This document shows positions 1 through 9,813 of a stretch of 64,000 nucleotides of DNA, in pieces (the first letter of the stretch is position 1; each line of letters begins with the position of its first letter). The stretch spans positions 1 through 64,000 of the forward strand of contig NZ_FMZC01000014.1 of the NCBI RefSeq assembly GCF_900102625.1, in the 5' to 3' direction. The DNA comes from Paracidovorax valerianellae (GTDB lineage Bacteria; Pseudomonadota; Gammaproteobacteria; Burkholderiales; Burkholderiaceae_C). The translations under genes were made by a program, and so were the position numbers. The notes below the pieces were generated by a model that saw only the letters and a program-made list of their open reading frames with translations, was not told the origin of the DNA and searched no databases.

Positions 1-3
1 CGG

Positions 4-936
4 TCAGAGCGCCTTGACCAGTTCCGGCACGGCCGTGAACAGATCGGCCTCCAGGCCATAGTCGGCCACGCTGAAGATCGGCGCTTCCGGGTCCTTGTTG
101 ATCGCAACGATCACCTTGGAGTCCTTCATGCCCGCCAGATGCTGGATCGCGCCCGAGATGCCCGCCGCGATGTACAGCTGCGGCGCCACGATCTTGCCCG
201 TCTGCCCCACCTGCAGGTCGTTGGGCGCGTAGCCCGCATCCACCGCCGCGCGGCTGGCGCCGATGGCAGCTCCCAGCTTGTCGGCCAGCGGGGTCATCAC
301 TTCGGTGAACTTTTCGTTGCTGCCCAGCGCCCGGCCACCGGAGACGATGATCTTGGCGGCGGTGAGCTCGGGGCGGTCGCTCTTGGTGACTTCGCGGCCC
401 ACGAAGCTGCTCTTGCCGGTGTCGGCGGCGGCATCGGCCTTCTCGACAGCGGCAGAGCCTCCGGTGGCAGCGGCGGCGTCAAAGCCCGTGGTGCGCACGG
501 TGATGACCTTGGTCGCATCGCTGCTTTGCACGGTGGCGATGGCGTTGCCGGCGTAGATGGGGCGCTCGAAGGTGTCGGGGCTGTCCACCTTGGTGATGTC
601 GCTGATCTGCGCGACATCGAGCTTGGCGGCCACGCGGGGCGCGACGTTCTTGCCGTTGGCGGTGGCCGGGAACAGGATGTGGCTGTAGTTGGCGGCAATG
701 GCCAGGACCTGGGCGGCAACGTTCTCGGCCAGGCCGTCCTTCAGGCTGGCGCCGTCGGCGTGGATGACCTTGGCGACGCCGGCGATCTGCGCGGCGGCCT
801 GGGCGGCGGCTTCGGCGCCGTTGCCGGCCACCAGGATGTGCACGTCGCCACCGCAGGCCACTGCGGCCGTGACGGTGTTCAGGGTGGAGGGCTTGATGCT
901 GGCGTTGTCGTGTTCGGCAATTACGAGGGCTGTCAT
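4..936 (-). CDS. etfA: Electron transfer flavoprotein alpha subunit
   Basis: FAD-binding alpha subunit of the cytoplasmic ETF heterodimer, which takes electrons from acyl-CoA dehydrogenases and passes them to ETF-ubiquinone oxidoreductase. The protein has 310 residues, the usual length. The C-terminal half carries the typical FAD-binding stretch ([51 protein letters not shown]). It lies two bases after etfB and is the last gene of a long minus-strand catabolic cluster, which suits its role as electron acceptor for the two acyl-CoA dehydrogenases encoded upstream. AAAGGTGA is a usable ribosome binding site. The family call is secure; use by this particular pathway is inferred from position. 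Confidence 0.97.
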   Translation of the reverse strand: MTALVIAEHDNASIKPSTLNTVTAAVACGGDVHILVAGNGAEAAAQAAAQIAGVAKVIHADGASLKDGLAENVAAQVLAIAANYSHILFPATANGKNVAPRVAAKLDVAQISDITKVDSPDTFERPIYAGNAIATVQSSDATKVITVRTTGFDAAAATGGSAAVEKADAAADTGKSSFVGREVTKSDRPELTAAKIIVSGGRALGSNEKFTEVMTPLADKLGAAIGASRAAVDAGYAPNDLQVGQTGKIVAPQLYIAAGISGAIQHLAGMKDSKVIVAINKDPEAPIFSVADYGLEADLFTAVPELVKAL

Positions 937-938
937 GT

Positions 939-1688
939 TCAGATCACCTTTGCTTCGTTCTTGAGCTTGTCCACCAGGGCGGCGACGTCGGGCACCTTGA
1001 TGCCGGCACCGCGTTTGGGGGGCTCGGAGACCTTGAGGGTTTTAAGGCGCGGCTTGACATCGACCCCGAGGTCTTCGGGCTTGATGGTGTCCAACTGCTT
1101 TTTCTTGGCCTTCATGATGTTGGGCAAGGTGACGTAGCGCGGCTCGTTCAGGCGCAGGTCGGTCGTGATGACGGCCGGCAGCGTGAGGGAGATGGTCTCC
1201 AGCCCGCCATCGACTTCGCGCGTGACGTTGACCTTGTCGCCGCTCACCTCGACCTTGGAGGCGAAGGTGGCCTGGGGCAGGTCGGCCAGGGCCGCGAGCA
1301 TCTGGCCGGTCTGGTTGGCGTCGTCGTCGATCGCCTGCTTGCCCAGGATGATGAGCTGGGGCTGCTCCTTGTCCACCAGCGCTTTCAGGATCTTGGCCAC
1401 GGCCAGGGGCTGCAGCTCTTCGGCGGTTTCCACCAGGATGGCGCGGTCGGCGCCGATGGCCATGGCGGTGCGCAGCGTTTCCTGGCACTGGGCCACGCCG
1501 CAGGAGACGGCGATGACTTCGGTCACCACGCCCTTTTCTTTCAGGCGGACCGCCTCTTCGACGGCGATCTCGTCAAAGGGGTTCATGCTCATCTTCACGT
1601 TCGCGATGTCCACACCCGTGTTGTCCGACTTCACCCGGACCTTCACGTTGTAGTCCACCACGCGCTTGACGGGTACGAGAATTTTCAT
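939..1688 (-). CDS. etfB: Electron transfer flavoprotein beta subunit
   Basis: Beta subunit of ETF, which holds AMP and docks the dehydrogenase partner. It has 249 residues, normal for the family, with the standard N-terminus [17 protein letters not shown] and the [16 protein letters not shown] segment. AGAGGAAAG lies about ten bases before the ATG. It is separated from the upstream Bug receptor gene by about 50 bases and is immediately followed by etfA, so the two subunits are almost certainly co-translated. Confidence 0.97.
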   Translation of the reverse strand: MKILVPVKRVVDYNVKVRVKSDNTGVDIANVKMSMNPFDEIAVEEAVRLKEKGVVTEVIAVSCGVAQCQETLRTAMAIGADRAILVETAEELQPLAVAKILKALVDKEQPQLIILGKQAIDDDANQTGQMLAALADLPQATFASKVEVSGDKVNVTREVDGGLETISLTLPAVITTDLRLNEPRYVTLPNIMKAKKKQLDTIKPEDLGVDVKPRLKTLKVSEPPKRGAGIKVPDVAALVDKLKNEAKVI

Positions 1689-1739
1689 GAGAGCGTTCTT
1701 TCCTCTGTGCGATAGATAGGTTGACGGAGCCCTCGGCGG

Positions 1740-2753
1740 TCACTCCGAGGCGATGCCCTTGTCGCGGATCAGCTGGCCCCACTTGGCGTAGTCCTGCTGC
1801 ACCCGCTTGGCCATCTGTGCGGGGTCTTCGTATCGCGCGATGGCACCGGCATGCAGCAGCTTCTCCTGCGTTTCCTTTTCGGCCAGGATCTGTTTGACCT
1901 CGTTCGCCACGCGGTCCACGACTGCCTTGGGCGTACCGGGCGGCGCGAGCAGGCCACCCCAGGACACGGCGTCGTACCCCTTGAAGCCTTGTTCTGCGAT
2001 GGTCGGCACATCGGGCAGCATGCTCACGCGCTGTGGCGAGCCCACGGCAATGGCGCGGAGCTTGCCCGCCTGGATGTGAGGCAGCGCGGCGACCAGATCG
2101 GCATACATGATGGGCACCTGGCCGCCGAGGGTGTCGGTGATGGCCGGAACGCCGCCCTTGTAGGGCACGTGCTGCATGTCGAAATGGCCCATCTGCTTGA
2201 GCAGTTCCATGCTGAGGTGCCCGAAGCTGCCCGTCCCGGAACTGGTGTAGTTGAGCGGCGTCTTCTGCGCCTTGGCATGGTCGATGAGCTTGCGCAGATC
2301 GGTCACGTCCGGCATCTGCGCCGGGTTGACGACCACCACGATGGGCAGGTCGTACACGGTGGCGACGGGGGTGAAATCCTTGACCGTGTCATAGCTCAGC
2401 TTCTTGTACAGGTGCGGGGCCAGCAGGGTCGGAGTGGCCAGCATCATGAAGGTGTAGCCATCAGGGTCGGCTTTTGCCACTTGCGATGCGGCGATGGAGC
2501 CCGATGCGCCGGGGCGGTTGTCCACCACCACGGGTTGCTTCAGGCGATCCGCCAGCTTCTGCCCGACGATGCGCGATGCCGTGTCCGTAGGCCCGCCCGC
2601 CGGAAAGGGCACCACCAGCTTGATCATCTTGGCGGGCCAGGCCGGCGCCGCCTGCTGTGCGCTGGCGGTGCCGATCCACCAGGGGGCGGCGGCCAGAACC
2701 GCGAGAGCGCACCGGCGGGTGCGGGCCAAAGGGGCAGTACCGGGCAAAGTCAT
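1740..2753 (-). CDS. Bug-family periplasmic solute receptor (TctC-like)
   Basis: 337-residue extracytoplasmic binding protein of the Bug/TctC type, which normally feeds tripartite tricarboxylate transporters and binds carboxylates. A signal peptide ends at about the ASAQQA segment (residue 32). The mature protein starts with the family pattern AWPAKMIKLVVPFPAGGPTD and contains DNRPGASGSIA and the YKGG loop. The ATG at 2753 has a GGAAAA site in front; an upstream in-frame ATG would only add an unrelated leader. It sits between a second Bug gene and etfBA. No TctA/TctB membrane subunits are in the window, so the permease must be elsewhere or the receptor has another role. Ligand unknown; a dicarboxylate is a guess from context. 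Confidence 0.9.
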   Translation of the reverse strand: MTLPGTAPLARTRRCALAVLAAAPWWIGTASAQQAAPAWPAKMIKLVVPFPAGGPTDTASRIVGQKLADRLKQPVVVDNRPGASGSIAASQVAKADPDGYTFMMLATPTLLAPHLYKKLSYDTVKDFTPVATVYDLPIVVVVNPAQMPDVTDLRKLIDHAKAQKTPLNYTSSGTGSFGHLSMELLKQMGHFDMQHVPYKGGVPAITDTLGGQVPIMYADLVAALPHIQAGKLRAIAVGSPQRVSMLPDVPTIAEQGFKGYDAVSWGGLLAPPGTPKAVVDRVANEVKQILAEKETQEKLLHAGAIARYEDPAQMAKRVQQDYAKWGQLIRDKGIASE

Positions 2754-2845
2754 GGGTTTTCCAGTCAATCCAACAGTCAAATCAGTCAATGCATGGCGCT
2801 GCCACAGCCTCCGCGCTGAGCGCAGAGGCTGGGCCGCCAAAAGGT

Positions 2846-3850
2846 TCAGTCCAGCTTGGCGCCGGCTTCTTCGACCAGCGCCTTCCACACGGGCATATCG
2901 CGCTGGTAGTTCTCGCGAAAGGCTTCGGGGCTGTTCATCAGCGGCAGGAAGCCGGCGCCCACGGTGCGTTCCAGCACCTTCGGGTCCTTGGCGATCTCGC
3001 GCAGATGGGCGTAGAGCTGGTCCACGATGTCCTTGGGCAACCCACCCGGCGCTCCCATGGCCACCCAGCCATAGATTGCATAGGCATCGTCCTTCACGCC
3101 CTGCTCATCGATGGAGGGCAGCGTGGGCAAGATGTCCATGCGCTGCCGGCCCGTCACGCCGATGGCCTTAAGACGGCCAGCGTCGATGAAGGGCTTGGTG
3201 TTCAGTGCACTCGAAAAGCACATCTGCAGCTGGCCACCGATCAGCTCCTGAATCATGGGAGCCTCGCCTTTGTAGGCGACATGTGTCATGTCCGCGTCCA
3301 TGGTCTTGCTCATGTAGGCACCCGCCAGATGGGCATAGGAGCCCACGCCCCAGGACCCGTACGAGAGCTTGCCTTTGTTGGCCTTCACATAGGCCAGCAG
3401 TTCCTTCATGTTGCTGGCAGGCACGGACGGATGCACCACGAGCGTGACCGGCGCCGCCGCGATCTGCGTGATGGGCGTGATGTCCTTTTGCGGGTCGTAC
3501 GGCAGCTTGGTGTACAGAAACTGGTTGATCAGCATCGACGTGCTGAGCGACACCAGCAGGGTGTGGCCATCGGGCGCCGCCTTGGCTACGGCGTCGGTGC
3601 CCAGGATGCCCGCGGCACCTGCCCGGTTGTCGACCACCACGGGCTGGCCCACGCGCTTGGACAGGGCTTCGCCCACCGTGCGGGCGATGATGTCCGTCGC
3701 GCCCCCCGCGTTGAACGGCACGATCAGCCGGATCGGCTTGGTCGGCCAGGCGGCTTTGGCGGGCTGCGCTGCGGCATGGCCGAGCACGCTGGCGCTCCCC
3801 AGGGCAGCTAAGCCCTGCAGCAAATGGCGGCGGTTGAATTCGTTTCCCAT
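2846..3850 (-). CDS. Bug-family periplasmic solute receptor with Tat-like signal
   Basis: 334-residue Bug/TctC-type receptor. The N-terminus NRRHLLQGLAALGSASVLG looks like a twin-arginine signal peptide and ends near AAAQPAKA. The mature part carries WPTKPIRLIVPFNAGGATD, VDNRAGAAGILG and the YKGEAP loop of the family. The ATG at 3850 is preceded by AGGAGA seven bases away, which decides the start over an in-frame ATG 39 bases upstream. It lies between the CoA-transferase gene and another Bug gene; the two Bug proteins are paralogues but clearly diverged. Ligand unknown. Confidence 0.92.
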   Translation of the reverse strand: MGNEFNRRHLLQGLAALGSASVLGHAAAQPAKAAWPTKPIRLIVPFNAGGATDIIARTVGEALSKRVGQPVVVDNRAGAAGILGTDAVAKAAPDGHTLLVSLSTSMLINQFLYTKLPYDPQKDITPITQIAAAPVTLVVHPSVPASNMKELLAYVKANKGKLSYGSWGVGSYAHLAGAYMSKTMDADMTHVAYKGEAPMIQELIGGQLQMCFSSALNTKPFIDAGRLKAIGVTGRQRMDILPTLPSIDEQGVKDDAYAIYGWVAMGAPGGLPKDIVDQLYAHLREIAKDPKVLERTVGAGFLPLMNSPEAFRENYQRDMPVWKALVEEAGAKLD

Positions 3851-3967
3851 AGCGTTGTCTCCTGTGATCTTTGCGATCGTCGTCGTCAAGGGATGTCAGC
3901 GGCCCCGTTGCACCGTCTGGTGCGGTTTGTGCGCAAGGGGCCGGGCGGAAAAACCGGGGTCAGGCCA

Positions 3968-5215
3968 TCAGGCCGCGGGCGTGTCCCCCGGAAGCGTCAG
4001 CACGCCGCGTTGCTGCAGCTGCTGAAGATCGTCGTCGCTCATCGACAGCAGGCGGTGCAGCACCTCGCGCGTACCCTCGCCCAGCGTGGGCGGGGCGTTG
4101 CGGATGGGCAGGCGCTGGCCATCCATGCGATAGGGCGGCGCAAAGACCGGGGTGGTGCCGACCACGGGGTGCGGCATGTCGCGCAGCAGGCCGCTGCGGC
4201 GCGTGCGCTCGCTGGTCAGCGCTTCGTGCAGGCCAGCCACGCGGCCACAGGGAATGCCGGCGGCGGTGAGGCGCTCGAGCAGCAAGTCGCGCGGGAAGGC
4301 TCGAATCAGCTCCTTGAGCAACGGTCCCAGTTCCAGCCGGTTCTTCGCGCGGTTCACGTTGGTGGAAAAGCGTGGGTCCTCCACGATGTCCGGCCGCTCG
4401 ATGACCTGGCGGCAGAACTTGTCGAACTGAGCGTTGTTGCCCACGGCGATGATCAGCGGGCCGTCTGCGGCGTCATACATGCCGTACGGCACGATGGACG
4501 GGTGGGCATTGCCATAGCGCTCAGGGTCGTGGCCCAGCTGCATGGCATCAAGCCCGTAGTAGCCCGTGACCATGATGCCGCAGTCATACAGCGCCATCTC
4601 GATGAGCCGCCCTTTGCCGGTGCGCTCGCGGCGGAACAGCGCCGCCAGCACGGCCTGCGCGGCATACATGCCGGTCATCAAGTCCACCACGGCCACGCCG
4701 AATTTCAGCGGCGGCTGCGTGGCCTCGCCGTTCAGAGCCATCAGCCCGGATTCGCCCTGGATGACCAAGTCGTAGCCCGGGCGCTTGGCCTCCGGGCCGC
4801 TGCTGTCATAGCCGGCCACGGCGCAATAGATCAGGTCGGGCCGGATCGCCTTGAGCTGCTCGTACCCCAGGCCCAGCTTCTCGGCGCCGCCGGTCTTGAA
4901 GTTGTGGATGACCACGTCGAACTGCGGCAGAAGGTCGTGGACGATCTGCAGGCCCTCGGGGCTTTGCAGATCCAGCGTGATGGACCGCTTGTTGCGGTTC
5001 ATGCTGTTGTAGTAAGTGGTCTCGGTCTTGCCGATGCGCATGCCCCAGTCGCGCGTATCGTCGCCACGGCCCGGGTGCTCGACCTTGATCACCTCGGCAC
5101 CGAAGTCGGCCAGCACCTGGCCGCACAGCGGCCCGGCAAAAACGCGCGAAAGATCGAGCACACGCACCCCTTCCAGCGGAAAGTCGATGTCCTGTGACGG
5201 GTCTGCGGTGGTCAT
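3968..5215 (-). CDS. Family III CoA-transferase (CaiB/BaiF type)
   Basis: 415-residue formyl-CoA transferase-like enzyme, expected to move CoA between an acyl-CoA donor and a free carboxylate. It has the family N-terminus PLEGVRVLDLSRVFAGP, the ADFGAEVIKVEHPGRGDDTR nucleotide-side loop, and RPGYDLVIQGESGLMALNG, where the family's catalytic Asp (GYD) lies. AGGAGA seven bases before the ATG at 5215 fixes the start. In this cluster it occupies the place where related pimelate clusters carry an acyl-CoA ligase, so it probably activates the incoming acid by CoA transfer. That role is inference; the family call is firm. Confidence 0.93.
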   Translation of the reverse strand: MTTADPSQDIDFPLEGVRVLDLSRVFAGPLCGQVLADFGAEVIKVEHPGRGDDTRDWGMRIGKTETTYYNSMNRNKRSITLDLQSPEGLQIVHDLLPQFDVVIHNFKTGGAEKLGLGYEQLKAIRPDLIYCAVAGYDSSGPEAKRPGYDLVIQGESGLMALNGEATQPPLKFGVAVVDLMTGMYAAQAVLAALFRRERTGKGRLIEMALYDCGIMVTGYYGLDAMQLGHDPERYGNAHPSIVPYGMYDAADGPLIIAVGNNAQFDKFCRQVIERPDIVEDPRFSTNVNRAKNRLELGPLLKELIRAFPRDLLLERLTAAGIPCGRVAGLHEALTSERTRRSGLLRDMPHPVVGTTPVFAPPYRMDGQRLPIRNAPPTLGEGTREVLHRLLSMSDDDLQQLQQRGVLTLPGDTPAA

Positions 5216-5265
5216 GGGTGGGTCTCCTGAGGAATGTTCTGGGGTGCTGTGCAAGCGGCCGGCCA

Positions 5266-6072
5266 TCAATCCAGGCCGCGCAGGGGAGTGAAGTCCGGCG
5301 TGCGTTTCTCCAGGAATGCGCCGATGCCTTCGCGCGACTCCTGCGTGGCTTGCGAGATCACCATGAAGCGGGCTTCGCTTTCCAATTGCTCTTCCAACGA
5401 CGCCTGTGGCGCCGAACGGCACAGGCGCTTGATGCGTGCCATGGCCCGTTGCGGCCCATTCGCCACGCTGCCTGCCAGCGCCAGAGCGCCCGCCAGGGCC
5501 TCGCCCGGCTCGGTCAGGCGGTTGACGGCGCCCAACGCATGCAGGCGCTCGCCCGAAATGCGCTCACCCGTCAGGCAAAGCTCGGTCAGCACCTGGCGAG
5601 AGACGAACTCCGCCAGGAAAGCGGTGGCGCCGCCGTCCGGCGTGAGGCCCACCTTCACGTACGCCACGGAGAACACGGCATTTCGGGCAGCCACCAGCAT
5701 GTCGCACGCCAGTGCCAGCGACAGCCCCGCACCGGCGGCAGCGCCCTCCACGGCAGCGATCACGGGCTTTTCGCAGTCGCGCACCGTACGGATCAGGTCG
5801 TGCAATCCATCGAGCTTGGCGCGGCGCTCCTCAATGCTCAGTTCGCGCCGCTTGGCGAGTTGGCGCAAATCGCCGCCTGCGCAGAAATGGCCACCCTCGC
5901 CCGTCAGCACGATGGCGCCGACAGCCGGATCGGCCTGCGCGTCAGCCAAAGCCTGCGTCAGCGCGACATAGAACGCAGGCGACAGCGCATTGCGCGCGGC
6001 CGTGTTGTTGTTGCTCAGCACCAGCACGGCACCTTCGCGCCGCTCCATCAAGGGCTGGGTCGTCTCCATCAT
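5266..6072 (-). CDS. Enoyl-CoA hydratase/isomerase (crotonase family)
   Basis: 268-residue crotonase-fold enzyme. The oxyanion-hole segment GEGGHFCAGGDLRQL and the second CoA-site segment EGAAAGAGLSLALACD are clear. At the catalytic positions it has KVGLTPDGGATAFL, with an Asp-Gly pair of the kind seen in isomerase-type crotonases such as PaaG, rather than the two-glutamate arrangement of classical hydratases. It may therefore shift or isomerise a double bond rather than hydrate (inference). It follows the small acyl-CoA dehydrogenase gene by 18 bases and precedes the CoA-transferase. Position corresponds to pimE-type genes in pimelate clusters. Confidence 0.9.
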   Translation of the reverse strand: MMETTQPLMERREGAVLVLSNNNTAARNALSPAFYVALTQALADAQADPAVGAIVLTGEGGHFCAGGDLRQLAKRRELSIEERRAKLDGLHDLIRTVRDCEKPVIAAVEGAAAGAGLSLALACDMLVAARNAVFSVAYVKVGLTPDGGATAFLAEFVSRQVLTELCLTGERISGERLHALGAVNRLTEPGEALAGALALAGSVANGPQRAMARIKRLCRSAPQASLEEQLESEARFMVISQATQESREGIGAFLEKRTPDFTPLRGLD

Positions 6073-6090
6073 GGCAAACCTTTCAACGCT

Positions 6091-7227
6091 TCAGCGTGGA
6101 TGGGCCAGGGCCATGAACCGGCCCAGGTGGTGGTCTTCATCGCCGAACTGGTGGTCGATCAGCACCAGGCGTTTGGCATAGTGCGAAAGGGGCAGTTCCC
6201 AGGTCATGCCGATACCGCCGTGCAGCTGAATGCTTTCTTCGGCAACCAGCGTGCCCACATAGCCTGCGGTGTACTTGGCGGCGGACAAGGCCCGCTTCCG
6301 AGGCGCACCGTCGGCGTTGTCGATGGCATCGGCGGCATTGATGACGGCAGAGCGCATCTGCTCCACCTCCAGCAGCAGATCCGCCATGCGGTGCTGCAGC
6401 GCCTGGAAGGTGCCGATCACCACGCCGAACTGCTTGCGCGTCTGCAGGTATTCGAGCGTGCTCTCCTTGGCCACCTCCATGGCGCCCAAAGCCTCGGACG
6501 CCAGCGCCAGCAGCGCATAGCCCTGCACATGCTCCAGCACCGCATGGCCCTCGCCTTCGGTGCCCAGCAGGGAATCGCTGCCCAACTGCACATCGGTGAA
6601 CGTCAACTCGGCCGCACGGCCGCCTTCGATGCGGTTGTAGCCGCGCTTGGCGATGCCGGGCGCGCTGCCGTCCACCAGGAACAGGCTGATGCCGGCCGCA
6701 TCGAACGGATTGCCCGCCGTGCGGGCGGAAACCAGCAGCAGATCGGCCTTCTCGCCGAAAGCCACCACGGCCTTCGCGCCGTTCAGCGCCCAGCCGTGGG
6801 CGGTCTTGGTGGCCGTGGTGGACACGTTGGAAAGCTCGTAGTGGCTGCCGGGCTCATCGTGCGCCAGGGCGGCAATCACACCGCCGCTCACGATGTCCTC
6901 AAGCCTGGCCTTTTGCGCCTCGGTGCCCGCTGCGATCAGTGCCTGGCCCACGACCAGGGCGCCCAGCAGGGGCTCGGCCACCAGGCCGCGGCCCAGGGCC
7001 TCGAACACGACGCTGATGTCGAAGCCCGCACCGCCAAAGCCGCCTGCGGCCTCGGGGAACAGGGCGCCAATGGCGCCCAGCTCGGCAAACTGGGCGTACA
7101 GCGCGGGGCTGTGGCCCTCATCGCCGTAGGCGAGCTGGTTGCGGTGTTCGATGCCATATTGCTCGGCGATGAAACGGTTCAGGCTGTCCGCCAGCATGCG
7201 GCGGTCTTCGGTGTGCACGAAGTTCAT
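6091..7227 (-). CDS. Acyl-CoA dehydrogenase, small-subunit type (PimD-like)
   Basis: 378-residue flavin-dependent acyl-CoA dehydrogenase. Recognisable parts are the helical N-terminal domain (FAEQ/GAIGALFPEAAGGFGG), the central beta domain ending in VQLGSDSLLG, and the C-terminal helices with TRKQFGVVIGTFQALQHRMAD and IQLHGGIGMTWELPLSHYAKR. It overlaps the stop region of a second dehydrogenase gene by no bases but with only 22 between starts and stops, and the pair mirrors the large and small pimeloyl-CoA dehydrogenase subunits PimC/PimD. The two probably form a hetero-oligomer. Start chosen at 7227, where GAAAAGAG precedes ATG. Confidence 0.9.
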   Translation of the reverse strand: MNFVHTEDRRMLADSLNRFIAEQYGIEHRNQLAYGDEGHSPALYAQFAELGAIGALFPEAAGGFGGAGFDISVVFEALGRGLVAEPLLGALVVGQALIAAGTEAQKARLEDIVSGGVIAALAHDEPGSHYELSNVSTTATKTAHGWALNGAKAVVAFGEKADLLLVSARTAGNPFDAAGISLFLVDGSAPGIAKRGYNRIEGGRAAELTFTDVQLGSDSLLGTEGEGHAVLEHVQGYALLALASEALGAMEVAKESTLEYLQTRKQFGVVIGTFQALQHRMADLLLEVEQMRSAVINAADAIDNADGAPRKRALSAAKYTAGYVGTLVAEESIQLHGGIGMTWELPLSHYAKRLVLIDHQFGDEDHHLGRFMALAHPR

Positions 7228-7249
7228 AGAAAACTCTTTTCCCAATCCA

Positions 7250-8446
7250 CTACAGGCCAAGGATCATCTTGGAGATGATGTTCTTCTGGATCTCGTTGGA
7301 GCCGCCGAAGATCGACAGCTTGCGGTAGTTGAAATAGTTGGCGGCCGCCGTCGCGGCTTCTTCAGGGCTGACCGGCGCATCGGCAAAGCCCTCGTACTGG
7401 GCTTCTTCGATGAAAGGCGCGGCGTATACGCCCATGGCACGCCGGATCAGCGAAAGAATCTCCTGCCGGATCTCGGTACCGCGGATCTTGAGCATGGAGC
7501 TTTCCGCACCCGGCACCCCGCCGCCGGCCACTGCGGCGATCACGCGCAGGTTGGTGGTCTTCATGTTCTCCAGATCGATCTCGACGCGCGCTATTCGCGC
7601 TGCAAACAGGGGGTCCTGATCGATCGGCTTGCCGTTCTTGTGCACCGTGGCGGCGATGACCTTGAGTTTCGCCAGGGCGGAGATGCAAAAACCCACGCCA
7701 GTGATGCCGGTGCGCTCATAGGTCAGCAGGTACTTGGCGTAGGTCCAGCCCTTGTTTTCTTCGCCCACCAGGTTTTCCACGGGCACCTTCACATCGGTGA
7801 AGAAGACTTCATTCACCTCATGGTCACCGTCCAGCGTGCGAATCGGGCGCAGTTCCACGCCGGGGCTGTTCATGTCCACCAGCAAGAAGCTGATGCCCGC
7901 CTGGGCCTTGGCTTCGCGGTTGGTGCGCACCAGGCAGAAGATCATGTTGGCATGCTGACCCTGGGTGGTCCAGGTCTTCTGCCCGTTGACGACGTAGTGG
8001 TCGCCCTGCAGGACCGCCGTGGTCTTCACCGAAGCCAGGTCCGAACCCGCACCAGGCTCGGAATAACCCTGGCACCACCAATCGGCACCGCTCAGGATGC
8101 GCGGCAACCAGTGGCGCTTCTGCGCTTCGTTGCCGTACTTGATCAACACCGGCCCGAGCATGCTCACGCCGAAAGGCACGATGCGCGGGCCGCCGGCCAA
8201 GGCGCATTCGGTATCGAAGATGAACTTCTCGACCGCGCCCCAGCCCGGCCCGCCGTGCTCCTGGGGCCAGTGGTTGGCGAGCCAGCCGCGCGCGTTGAGG
8301 ATGGCATGCCACTCCTCCTGGTCGGCCTTGCTCAGGCGTTGGCCGGCCTTGACCTTAGCGGCGATGCGCGCGGGCAGCTGGTCCTTGAGGAAGGCCTGGA
8401 CTTCGGCGCGAAAGGCTTCTTCTTGGGAGGTGAACTGCAGATCCAT
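7250..8446 (-). CDS. Acyl-CoA dehydrogenase, large-subunit type (PimC-like)
   Basis: 398-residue acyl-CoA dehydrogenase with YSEPGAGSDLASVKT (substrate and FAD contact segment), NGQKTWTTQGQHANM, and the C-terminal FGGSNEIQKNIISKMILGL flavin segment. Sequence style matches the large subunit of pimeloyl-CoA dehydrogenase. It introduces the alpha,beta double bond of a CoA thioester and gives electrons to ETF, whose genes are in the same cluster. It follows the thiolase gene by 19 bases. Substrate chain length and whether the substrate is a dicarboxylyl-CoA cannot be read from the sequence. Confidence 0.93.
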   Translation of the reverse strand: MDLQFTSQEEAFRAEVQAFLKDQLPARIAAKVKAGQRLSKADQEEWHAILNARGWLANHWPQEHGGPGWGAVEKFIFDTECALAGGPRIVPFGVSMLGPVLIKYGNEAQKRHWLPRILSGADWWCQGYSEPGAGSDLASVKTTAVLQGDHYVVNGQKTWTTQGQHANMIFCLVRTNREAKAQAGISFLLVDMNSPGVELRPIRTLDGDHEVNEVFFTDVKVPVENLVGEENKGWTYAKYLLTYERTGITGVGFCISALAKLKVIAATVHKNGKPIDQDPLFAARIARVEIDLENMKTTNLRVIAAVAGGGVPGAESSMLKIRGTEIRQEILSLIRRAMGVYAAPFIEEAQYEGFADAPVSPEEAATAAANYFNYRKLSIFGGSNEIQKNIISKMILGL

Positions 8447-8465
8447 GGGGTGTTTCCGAACGGTC

Positions 8466-9644
8466 TCAATAGATTTCAAACAGGCCGGCAGCGCCCATGC
8501 CACCGGCGATGCACATGGTGACTACGCCGTACTTGGCTTTGCGGCGCCGGCCTTCGAGCAGGATGTGGCCAGCCAGGCGCGCGCCGGTCATGCCGAAAGG
8601 GTGGCCGATGGAGATCGCGCCACCGTTGACGTTCAAGCGCTCCAGCGGAATGCCCAGTTGCCGCTGGCAATACAGCGCTTGCGAGGCGAACGCCTCGTTC
8701 AGTTCCCACAGGCCGATGTCGTCCACCGTGAGGCCATGGCGCTTCAACAGCTTGGGAACCGCGAACACCGGGCCGATGCCCATTTCGTCGGGCTCGCAGC
8801 CAGCCACCGCCATGCCGCGGAAAGCCCCCAGCGGCTGCAGGCCCAGTCGTTCGGCCTGCCGGGCGTCCATGAGCACGCACGCGCTGGACCCGTCGGAGAG
8901 TTGCGAGGCGTTGCCGGCCGTCACGAAATGGCCTTCGCCCTTCACAGGCTCCAGCTTGGCAAGGCCTTCCAGGGTCGTGCCAGGGCGATTGCAGTTGTCG
9001 CGGGTGGCGATCACGTCGCGGTAGGTGACTTCGCCCGTGTCCTTGTTCTTTTCCATCATGCGTGCGGCGCAGGCAATGATTTCGTCGGCGAACAGGCCGT
9101 TGTCCTGCGCGGCAGCCGTGCGCTGCTGGCTCAAAAGCGAAAACGCGTCCTGGTCTTCGCGGCTGATCCGGTAACGCTGGGCCACCACGTCGGCCGTGTC
9201 GATCATGGCCATGAACAGCTCGGGCTTGCGCTCGACCAGCCAGGGGTCGAGATCGGCGGGCGTGCCCAGGGCGCGGGCGCCCGAAATGCTCTCCACCCCG
9301 CCGGCGATCATCGCGTCCACGCCTTCGGCCACGATGCGGCCGGCCGCGATGGCGATGGCCTGCAGGCCCGAGGCGCAGAAACGCGTGACCGTGGTGCCGG
9401 CAATGGACAGCGGCAGTTCGGCCCGCAGAACGGTCTGGCGACCCAGGTTCTTGCCCTGCATGCCCTCGGGGTTGCCGCAGCCCAGGATCAGATCTTCGAT
9501 CAGCCCCGGGTCGATGCCCGCGCGTTCCACGGCGGCCTTGACCGAATACGCCGCCAATTGCGGCGCGGGCGTGACATTGAATTCACCGCGGTGGGATTTG
9601 GCCTGCGGAGTGCGGGCAGTGGAAACGATGACGGCTTCGCGCAT
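8466..9644 (-). CDS. Acetyl-CoA C-acyltransferase (thiolase)
   Basis: 392-residue thiolase II family enzyme that cleaves 3-oxoacyl-CoA with CoA. Nucleophile segment [15 protein letters not shown], the NEAFA segment, the [16 protein letters not shown] histidine segment and the C-terminal [11 protein letters not shown] cysteine are all present. Real start is the [13 protein letters not shown] methionine at 9644; an in-frame upstream extension runs through a repeat-like hairpin and has no family resemblance. Last carbon-chain step of the cluster; corresponds to pimB in pimelate clusters. Confidence 0.95.
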   Translation of the reverse strand: MREAVIVSTARTPQAKSHRGEFNVTPAPQLAAYSVKAAVERAGIDPGLIEDLILGCGNPEGMQGKNLGRQTVLRAELPLSIAGTTVTRFCASGLQAIAIAAGRIVAEGVDAMIAGGVESISGARALGTPADLDPWLVERKPELFMAMIDTADVVAQRYRISREDQDAFSLLSQQRTAAAQDNGLFADEIIACAARMMEKNKDTGEVTYRDVIATRDNCNRPGTTLEGLAKLEPVKGEGHFVTAGNASQLSDGSSACVLMDARQAERLGLQPLGAFRGMAVAGCEPDEMGIGPVFAVPKLLKRHGLTVDDIGLWELNEAFASQALYCQRQLGIPLERLNVNGGAISIGHPFGMTGARLAGHILLEGRRRKAKYGVVTMCIAGGMGAAGLFEIY

Positions 9645-9678
9645 TAATGTGTCCCGGTCGGTTTCTAGTATCTTTTTG

Positions 9679-9760
9679 ATAGCTGCCAGCGCATTCATTG
9701 CAAGGGTTTCGATGCCATTTCCCATTGAACCCTTGATAAACATGCGCTGGCGGCTCTTAT
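9679..9760. repeat. Intercistronic inverted repeat related to the dispersed comamonad element
   Basis: Two roughly 30-base arms, 9679-9708 and 9728-9760, are imperfect reverse complements. They share CCAGCGCAT and CAAGGGTT and are separated by about 19 bases. The arms also resemble the AT-rich GCTATT..AATAGC / CCAGCGC element found elsewhere in the window. The structure lies in the 169-base gap between the fadB-like gene and the thiolase gene, so the mRNA would fold a long hairpin there. Confidence 0.7.
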
Positions 9761-9813
9761 TTTTGAAGCACTTGCCAGCTGTTCACCCGAATCGAGGGAA
9801 AGCCGGCCGCGGC

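Noticed and set aside
5194-7278. Very long open frame (694 residues) on the plus strand
   Set aside because: Lies antisense to the crotonase and dehydrogenase genes; long antisense frames are expected at this GC content and the product matches no family.
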